A DNA stretch of 29,068 bases from JAEUMD01 sp050250815 (lineage in GTDB: Bacteria > Pseudomonadota > Alphaproteobacteria > Rhizobiales > Hyphomicrobiaceae). The stretch lies in the NCBI GenBank assembly GCA_050250815.1, contig JBFWNY010000044.1, positions 1-29,068 of the forward strand, written 5' to 3'. A program made the translations under genes and the position numbers. A model generated the notes under the pieces. The model saw only the letters and a list, made by a program, of their open reading frames with translations, had not been told where the DNA came from and made no database searches. This document shows positions 25,101-29,068 of the stretch, piece by piece. Each line of letters begins with the position of its first letter. Position 1 is the first letter of the stretch.

Positions 25101-25477
25101 AGCGCGACGAATGGTCGGTGGACGTCAGCGGCAGAAACGTGTCGGTTCGACCGGACAGGATCGTCATCGGTGCAGATGGTTCGGTTCGCATTCAGCGCAT
25201 TCGAACCGGCAGGCAGACGAAGTCAGAGCCGGACAACGCGCTCTACGCCCTGTTGAGAAAAGGTGCCAACGATCGATACGGCGCCGGCAGCGTTTCTGTC
25301 GAAACTCTCTACGCGGCGCAGGCCATGTCGGTGGCAGTGCCGATGCACCGCAAGGAAACGGATAAGCTCAACGAGTACCGCGACGCGATCAGCGGCATCG
25401 AAGCCGGGCAGTTCCCGCCGGAACGCTCGGACCGGCACTGCCCATCCTGCCCATATTATTTCATCTGCGGCGCGTAG
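22139..25477 (+). CDS. fusion: ImmA/IrrE metallopeptidase, UvrD-type helicase, RecB-like nuclease domain
   Basis: This 1112-residue protein starts with an ImmA/IrrE domain: zinc motif H-E-I-G-H (84-88) and downstream E-V-Q-A-D-I-F-A-G-E. From about 197 a UvrD/Rep helicase follows: Walker A A-G-P-G-T-G-K-T (216-223), motif II D-E-Y-Q-D, Y-N-Y-R-S, and V-M-T-I-H-G-S-K-G-L-E-F. The C-terminal part carries the AddB-like Fe-S cysteines: Cys893 in M-Q-C-P-R-R-Y-R, and C1101-x2-C1104-x5-C1110 at the very end. The nuclease core reads P-D-R-I (Asp1006) and then I-Q-R-I-R-T-G-R, where RecB nucleases have D-x-K-T-G, so Asp and Lys are both Arg. AAAGGA lies seven bases before the ATG. It may sense DNA damage or phage DNA. 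Confidence 0.85.
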   Translation: MDTWRDIRLAARALHEQALDRASGDRRATALLSAALSIHDLEIRYFQPGTRAGEGVLGFLDRPAFIVHLAKGQSREDEAVVAAHEIGHFELHRDPRNDVTMIAPGLGGDKIDGGVAAAQGYSPKERKEVQADIFAGEFLCPSDWLRTELLAGKRDIEGLARDFGLPLGLVMNQAVRALLLPPLRPRDPDAPAVKYELDESQRKAAEWRGRPLLVDAGPGTGKTRTLVHRLERLIGEGVAPTSILALTFSNKAAEEMRERISAMNPRAAIEMWTGTFHAFGWEILAKHAERAGRTMNVKLLDEAGCLGLLENNLTRLDLHHFLNIYDPALELREVLRAISRCKDEMISWQRYMTEAEAACASSDSTVREIGEKAKEVASIYQVYEELLLENDAVDFGDLVMLPAKMLREHADIAQTYRDAYAHILVDEYQDVNLASAQFLRTLCKPETEVWVVADARQSIYRFRGAEPGNVTRFTQDFDGETLSLKYNYRSVPDVVAAFGSFARTMPNGATAPAWVPARQESGGVKIVVAPDVTSEAAAIRANIEDLRVKGIRYEDQVILARSHLTLARICGPLETMGVPLLYLGDLFERDEIRDLQSLLALDAEFGGVGLMRVARFPEYAIPRSDAVLVLAHVAQAGNTVLEAIRNLDPIAGLTEDGKNGLRLLATHLQGMGPATSAWSMLSSYLVERSKFLDPLLAADDSKSQQCLIAIYQFLKLCSDHPDRGHASRRRLLDRVRRLEALNDDRMFRPVSSEASDIDAVRVMTIHGSKGLEFRAVHLPGLAAGYMPARAHPVRCPPPPGLPALASSSEDHAAEEECLFFVALSRARDYLCISRAEQYTAVRRSNASAFVDRITGAQQSRHGSASLPGIGSVRVDVAGKDSYTERELRAYMQCPRRYRYEFVDGISGGGTSSAYVKFHGCVYRTISWLEDARASQQEVGITAAIAQLDRDWSERGPGDHGFEPFYRKSANAMVSAMATLVGGENARYERDEWSVDVSGRNVSVRPDRIVIGADGSVRIQRIRTGRQTKSEPDNALYALLRKGANDRYGAGSVSVETLYAAQAMSVAVPMHRKETDKLNEYRDAISGIEAGQFPPERSDRHCPSCPYYFICGA

Positions 25478-25478
25478 G

Positions 25479-25508
25479 ACTTCCGCTTTTTTCCATCGGA
25501 CGACGCTT
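25479..25508 (+). promoter_or_regulatory. bipartite promoter-like element before the ubiquitin-like operon (copy B)
   Basis: The same blocks as at 20800: ACTTCCG, C, TTTTTTC, nine bases, ACGCTT. It begins two bases after the stop of the ImmA-helicase gene and ends 40 nt before the ATG of the ubiquitin-like gene. It gives the conjugation operon its own start site while tying it to the sigma-like gene. The nine inner bases differ at every position from copy A. Confidence 0.65.
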
Positions 25509-25548
25509 ACCCCTTGAGAGCGCGATCAGGCGCAAAAGGGAGAGCATC

Positions 25549-26043
25549 ATGAATAAGGCACTGGCATTTCTTCAAGTACAGGACAAACCCGGCATCATCG
25601 AGATCGAACTGCCTGCGGAGAGCACCGTGGGCGACGTTCTTGACGCGATGGCAAAGACGGGTGTTGCGGCTGAAGCCGAGGCGCAGATCTTCGTCGATGA
25701 AGACGAGGAAGCGTACCAATTCACCGACCGGAAGAAGAAGATCAAGGGCGTCAAGCACGGCTGCCGTCTGCATCTGAGCCGCTGTCGCAAGATTGCTGTG
25801 TCGGTCAATTTCCTTGAGCGCACCATCGAACACAAATTCGCTCCGGGCGCGCGTGTCCGCAAGGTCAAGGCCTGGGCAGTCGAGAAGCTCAAGCTCGATC
25901 CGAAGGATGCCGGAGAGCATGTCCTGCGCATCTGTGGCACGGACCGCGAGCCCGCCACCGACACGCCGCTGCACGAGCTGACGAATGGTCGCGAATGCAG
26001 CGTCTGCTTCGATCTCGTCCCCGTGAAGCGCGTGGAGGGCTGA
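25549..26043 (+). CDS. bilA: two-domain ubiquitin-like protein (BilA-like)
   Basis: The 164-residue protein shows two tandem beta-grasp units. The first, about 5-78, has I-I-E-I-E-L-P-A-E-S-T-V-G-D-V-L-D and ends G-C-R-L-H-L-S-R. The second, about 81-158, has A-V-S-V-N-F-L-E-R-T-I-E-H-K-F, then R-V-R-K-V-K-A-W-A, and ends E-C-S-V-C-F-D-L-V-P-V. It ends on K-R-V-E-G, with glycine as the last encoded residue, as a conjugation-ready ubiquitin-like protein should. It heads a four-gene operon with E2-like, JAB and E1-like genes in the order described for Bil anti-phage systems. GGGAG precedes the start. It would be activated by the E1-like enzyme and attached to target proteins, in known Bil systems to phage structural protein. 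Confidence 0.82.
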   Translation: MNKALAFLQVQDKPGIIEIELPAESTVGDVLDAMAKTGVAAEAEAQIFVDEDEEAYQFTDRKKKIKGVKHGCRLHLSRCRKIAVSVNFLERTIEHKFAPGARVRKVKAWAVEKLKLDPKDAGEHVLRICGTDREPATDTPLHELTNGRECSVCFDLVPVKRVEG

Positions 26044-26047
26044 CATC

Positions 26048-26533
26048 GTGACCCTCATCAAATCACCAGGCGAGCTGATGCTGCTTGCCGATCTCGCCGG
26101 ACCGCGTTTTCGGTGCGGCGAGGTTGAGGGGAAGTGGCGTCTGCTGTCCGTAACCTGGCCCTACGCCGTCATCGCAGTTTCGGCTGCGCCAAGGCCGGGT
26201 TCACCTTGCGAATACGGCTTTCGCTTCGAGTGCTCGGGCTATCGGCAATCGCCGGTTACGGCGCAGCCCTGGGATATCGATGCAAATGCGCCGCTGCCTC
26301 CACCACGTTGGCCCGGCGGCAAATCGATTGTCCCATCCATCTTCCGGCCCGAGTGGAAGGGCGGCACGTGTCTGTATCTGCCCTGCGACCGCATCTCGCT
26401 CGAAGGGCATGGTGACTGGATTTACCAGCATCCCAACCGCCTCTGGCAGCCGGCCGTCGGCATAACCTGTTATCTGGACCAGATTTATGAACTTCTCGAT
26501 CAAAGCGATTATACGGGCGTTCGCGGCGCCTAG
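26048..26533 (+). CDS. bilB: E2-like ubiquitin-conjugating protein (BilB-like)
   Basis: The 161-residue protein has the prokaryotic E2 pattern: an N-terminal beta region, then F-R-P-E-W-K-G-G-T-C-L-Y-L-P-C (residues 99-113), a Trp-containing loop, and L-W-Q-P-A-V-G-I-T-C-Y-L-D-Q-I-Y-E-L-L. This lines up with H-P-N-x-G-x-I-C-L-D and the following W-x-P of E2 enzymes, placing the catalytic cysteine at Cys108. The GTG start at 26048 has an ideal GGAGGG eight bases upstream, inside the end of the ubiquitin-like gene, which implies coupled translation. It would take the ubiquitin-like protein from the E1-like enzyme. The naming follows the Bil order as I recall it. Confidence 0.8.
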   Translation: MTLIKSPGELMLLADLAGPRFRCGEVEGKWRLLSVTWPYAVIAVSAAPRPGSPCEYGFRFECSGYRQSPVTAQPWDIDANAPLPPPRWPGGKSIVPSIFRPEWKGGTCLYLPCDRISLEGHGDWIYQHPNRLWQPAVGITCYLDQIYELLDQSDYTGVRGA

Positions 26534-27008
26534 GCACAGGATCAACTGTGCGCCGAACGTCTGGAGCAGACTGACCGACGGGCTGCATCGACGGGGCGGC
26601 GGCGTCCATGAATCTGGCGCGTTTCTTCTCGGCAGCCGTGCGGGCGATATCCGCAACGTCACCGACGTCTTGTTCTACGACGAGCTTGATCCGCAGGCCT
26701 ACCGGACAGGCGTGTGCGTGCTCCATGCCGATGCGTTCTCGAAGCTTTGGTCCATCTGCCGATCCCGTGGCGTGACCGTGGTCGCCGACATTCACACGCA
26801 TCCGGGGGCGGCGTTTCAAAGTCATTCAGACCGAACCAACCCGATGGTCGCGAGGGAGGGGCATATCGCGATCATCGCTCCGGACTTCGCGGCCCCGCCG
26901 GTCCGGTGGGAGCGCCTTGGCGTCTTCGAATATCGCGGCAGTCATCAATGGACAGATTGCAGCCCCGCCCGCCGGCCGGGATTCATCTACTGCGGTTTCT
27001 GGAGTTGA
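26487..27008 (+). CDS. bilC: JAB/JAMM-family metallopeptidase, deubiquitinase-like (BilC-like)
   Basis: The 173-residue protein carries the full zinc set: Glu42 in H-E-S-G-A-F-L-L-G, then His103-x-His105-Pro106, Ser112 and Asp115 in H-T-H-P-G-A-A-F-Q-S-H-S-D. Such enzymes remove the ubiquitin-like protein from conjugates or trim its C-terminus. Since the partner already ends in glycine, removal from targets is more likely than maturation. The gene begins 47 nt before the end of the E2-like gene. No other in-frame start with a ribosome-binding site was found, so the overlap is probably real. It is the third gene of the operon. Confidence 0.85.
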   Translation: MNFSIKAIIRAFAAPRHRINCAPNVWSRLTDGLHRRGGGVHESGAFLLGSRAGDIRNVTDVLFYDELDPQAYRTGVCVLHADAFSKLWSICRSRGVTVVADIHTHPGAAFQSHSDRTNPMVAREGHIAIIAPDFAAPPVRWERLGVFEYRGSHQWTDCSPARRPGFIYCGFWS

Positions 27009-27010
27009 TC

Positions 27011-28375
27011 ATGCGCGCCCCCATCGATCACGAGCACATGCACCGAACCGCCAAGCTGTTCATGGACAACGGCCAGGCATCGACGCAAGCCGAAGCACTC
27101 GACATGCTGGCCAGCTTCGGCCTCGGCGTTCGCATCTCAGAAAAAGCGCAGCAGACACGCAACGGCCAGATCGCACTTCTGACTTTGGTGAACGCCGCGC
27201 GCCGCACGTTTCTCGGCGGCATCGAGGTCGCGGGCATCATCGATGCGCCCCTTGTTGCCCCCCTAGCCGAAGCGCCATCACTGCGTGAGGCCGTCGAAGA
27301 ACTGGGCGGCAAGATTGTCTCGACCCCGTCGCCGTCTTTGCCGCTCGCGCTGATCGGCGATGTTGAGCACGAAGGGGCGGGTGTGCCGGCCTGGCGTCTT
27401 TCCTGGTCAGGCTGGAGCGGCGGTGTGATCCCCGCCCGCGATCGCTCAGCATCATACGACGACACTGCCATGCCGCTTGCTCCCGCTGTAGCGGCGTGCG
27501 CGTGTATCGGCGAGGCCTTTTCATACCATGCGGGCGATCATCCGATGGCCGGTCGCCGTGCCTGCGGGTTTTCGCTTTGGTCGCCCAAGAGCCACTGGCT
27601 GGATGCGGATGCCAAAGGGCCGGGACTTGCTTACCTGCCCTCTGCCCTGTGGCTCATCGGCATGGGAAATCTGGGGCAGGCGACAGCCTGGCTTCTGGCA
27701 TGTCTGCCGTATGGCGATCGAGCGCCGGTGCGTCTGATGTTGCAGGACTTCGATCGCATCGCTCCGTCGAATGACAGTACATCCGTGCTTTCGTCTCTCG
27801 CCCTGACTGGCAAGCGCAAGACACGTATCGTCGCGTCCTGGCTGGAGCAGCGCGGGTTTGACGTTGCGATCAATGAACAGAGATTCGGAACGTGGACGCG
27901 CGCTTGCCCTCATGATCCACAGGTTGCGATCTGCGGTGTGGACAATCCTTTGACACGCGCGGCGCTTGAAAAGGCTGGGTTTGGCCTCGTCGTTGAAGCC
28001 GGTCTCGGAGCCGGGCCTGACGGATTCAGGGCGTTTGCCGTCCATACGTTCCCGTCCGAGCTGAAGGCCGAGAAGCTTTGGACCCAGGAAGCATCTTCTT
28101 CGGCACCGAATGTCGCCGGCAAGCCGGCCTATCAGTCACTGAAGGCGCAAGGGCTGGATGTGTGCGGTCTCACGCAACTCGCATCGCGATCTGTTGGTGT
28201 TCCGTATGTTGGATTGACTGCCGCAGCATTCGGCTTGTCGGAATTGCTCCGCCGTCTTCATGGTGGTGAAGCTTGCCAGAGCATTGTTGGCAGCATTGTC
28301 GATCCAGATGCCATCGAAACAGTCTCATTGTCTAATGGTCCATACGCATACGGATATGTTGAGGTCGTCAAATAA
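27011..28375 (+). CDS. bilD: ThiF/E1-like activating enzyme (BilD-like)
   Basis: The 454-residue protein has an N-terminal region of about 200 residues and a C-terminal adenylating domain. The nucleotide motif is L-I-G-M-G-N-L-G (215-222), followed by L-Q-D-F-D (244-248) and S-N-D-S-T (253-257) in place of the E1 D-x-D-x-x-x-x-S-N-x-x-R region. Then come C-G-V-D-N-P (Asp311) and G-L-D-V-C-G-L-T-Q-L, where Cys385 is the best candidate for the thioester-forming residue, with V-P-Y-V-G-L-T-A-A-A-F-G after it. It would adenylate the C-terminal Gly of the ubiquitin-like protein and pass it on. GGAG lies seven bases before the ATG, which follows the JAB stop by two bases. Confidence 0.82.
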   Translation: MRAPIDHEHMHRTAKLFMDNGQASTQAEALDMLASFGLGVRISEKAQQTRNGQIALLTLVNAARRTFLGGIEVAGIIDAPLVAPLAEAPSLREAVEELGGKIVSTPSPSLPLALIGDVEHEGAGVPAWRLSWSGWSGGVIPARDRSASYDDTAMPLAPAVAACACIGEAFSYHAGDHPMAGRRACGFSLWSPKSHWLDADAKGPGLAYLPSALWLIGMGNLGQATAWLLACLPYGDRAPVRLMLQDFDRIAPSNDSTSVLSSLALTGKRKTRIVASWLEQRGFDVAINEQRFGTWTRACPHDPQVAICGVDNPLTRAALEKAGFGLVVEAGLGAGPDGFRAFAVHTFPSELKAEKLWTQEASSSAPNVAGKPAYQSLKAQGLDVCGLTQLASRSVGVPYVGLTAAAFGLSELLRRLHGGEACQSIVGSIVDPDAIETVSLSNGPYAYGYVEVVK

Positions 28376-28392
28376 GAATGTACTGGCCGCAT

Positions 28393-28408
28393 CCGGCCTC
28401 GCGGCCGG
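28393..28408 (+). terminator. weak hairpin after the conjugation operon
   Basis: CCGGCC-TCGC-GGCCGG forms a perfect 6-bp GC stem 17 nt after the E1-like stop. No T-run follows, so it may only help stop or stabilise the transcript. Confidence 0.3.
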
Positions 28409-28513
28409 TCGGGCTCTCGTGAACGGAACCCCGGGAAGGACGGGTTTCCGCCATCCGGCTTCGATCCCTTGCGGTGTGCTGCACCGCCGCGTGATGTTGT
28501 CCTATAGCTGGCT

Positions 28514-28855
28514 ATGCTGCCCTGCGTGACCGAAGCCCAAGACGACATTCATCCTCTCGAACATCATCCCGACGCCGTCGATCTGAGCGAGTACGAGTTT
28601 CCGGCTCAAAGTTTGCGCGACTGGCGCGGGGTGCTGATGGCCAAGGCCTGGGTCGGCGCTGACCTCGCCTGCTTCTTCTCTCATATCGAGACCGGAGAGC
28701 GAATCGTCGTGATGCTCAGGGCCGGTCGCGGATTTCTTCCGCAGATCTCGGGCGAGGACATGCGGATCGCGCCGGTCGACGCGCTGTATGAGCTGGACGT
28801 CTTCGTGGCCGACCGCGTTCCTCCGATCGTCGATCGCGTGCAGCGGTTTCCGTAA
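28514..28855 (+). CDS. unknown 113-residue protein behind the ubiquitin-like operon
   Basis: The protein has an acidic N-terminus (H-P-D-A-V-D-L-S-E-Y-E-F), then A-K-A-W-V-G-A-D-L-A-C-F-F and E-R-I-V-V-M-L-R-A-G-R-G-F-L-P-Q, ending basic. I do not recognise a family. It starts 138 nt after the E1-like stop, in the same direction; the ATG at 28514 or a GTG at 28526 could be the start, neither with a clear ribosome-binding site. It may be an extra part of the defence module or simply the next island gene. No copy of the shared promoter motif precedes it. Confidence 0.5.
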   Translation: MLPCVTEAQDDIHPLEHHPDAVDLSEYEFPAQSLRDWRGVLMAKAWVGADLACFFSHIETGERIVVMLRAGRGFLPQISGEDMRIAPVDALYELDVFVADRVPPIVDRVQRFP

Positions 28856-28940
28856 TTCTTGCTGCGCCGCATCGTGACTTCGGCCGATGGCTTGGCATCA
28901 TCCCTTCGAACAAAACCACACAACAAGGATGGATGATCAT

Positions 28941-29068
28941 GTGAGCTATCCCCAGAAGTTGGTGACGGCGTGAATCGGTGAAGGCGGCATATCGTGGGGT
29001 TTGTTGACGACCTCACTTCTCCACCAAAGGAGCGATATGCCGTGCCCAACGATAACGTGACGAAACTC
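28941..29068 (+). mobile_element. left end of an insertion sequence, IS256-like, cut by the window
   Basis: The last 128 bases show a non-coding leader, a good ribosome-binding site and the start of a transposase-like gene. The terminal inverted repeat cannot be confirmed because the other end is missing; the boundary at about 28941, near CTATCCCCAGAAGTTGG, is a guess from the change of sequence character. The insertion lies downstream of the defence cargo inside the element. Confidence 0.4.
29042..29068 (+). CDS. start of an IS256-family-like transposase, nine codons
   Basis: A GTG at 29042 preceded by AAAGGAG nine bases upstream opens the peptide M-P-N-D-N-V-T-K-L, the beginning seen in one branch of IS256-type transposases. 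An ATG five bases upstream is in another frame and stops after seven codons. Only nine residues are visible, so the family is tentative. Confidence 0.4.

Noticed and set aside
26714..27010. Upstream extension of the E1-like gene by 99 codons
   Set aside because: The extension lies inside the JAB gene in another frame and has no protein character; the ATG at 27011 has a good ribosome-binding site.

Overview
The window looks like high-GC alphaproteobacterial DNA, probably Hyphomicrobiales (Rhizobiales-like). This rests on codon use, the YcbB-type L,D-transpeptidase, the tungstate transporter and the general style of the genes; no rRNA or other species marker is present. It divides near position 14480 into a chromosome-like left half and an integrated, plasmid-like mobile element on the right.

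Left half (1-14476). From left to right: the start of a slipin/SPFH gene; two tRNA-like genes overlapping by two bases; an outer-membrane beta-barrel protein; a GMC oxidoreductase; the tungstate ABC transporter tupB-tupC-tupA, closed by a strong terminator; a secreted SH3 protein; the wreck of an M13 metallopeptidase gene; a CPBP-family membrane protein; a small secreted protein next to decayed coding sequence; a patatin-like lipoprotein; an L,D-transpeptidase; and a hipB-hipA pair whose HipA carries a lysine/alanine-rich, histone-H1-like tail. Much of 6200-9200 and 14190-14420 is gene debris.

Right half (14477 to the end). A 45-nt copy of the 3' half of tRNA-Ala(CGC), cut at the anticodon loop, marks one end of an integrative element. 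Next come a tyrosine integrase, a small unknown gene, an AlpA-type regulator and a complete iteron replicon (repA with iterons on both sides in opposite orientations, plus an AT-rich candidate unwinding region). These are followed by a small unknown gene, parA and a ribbon-helix-helix partner. The other attachment end and the intact tRNA are not in the window, so the element continues past the right edge, where an IS256-like transposase begins.

The cargo is the most interesting part. A sigma-factor-like gene, an HTH gene and a large ImmA/IrrE-UvrD-nuclease fusion form one overlapping unit. Immediately downstream is a four-gene ubiquitin-like conjugation operon: a two-domain ubiquitin-like protein, an E2-like, a JAB/JAMM peptidase and a ThiF/E1-like enzyme. 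Its gene order and content match the Bil (bacterial ISG15-like) anti-phage systems. The same 30-nt bipartite element (ACTTCCG-Y-TTTTTTC, nine unrelated bases, ACGCTT) lies 36 nt before the sigma-like gene and 40 nt before the ubiquitin-like gene, and I found it nowhere else by eye. I infer a regulated defence module: the ImmA protease would remove the HTH protein, freeing the sigma-like factor to transcribe its own gene and the conjugation operon. The motif and gene overlaps are read directly; the regulatory circuit is inference.
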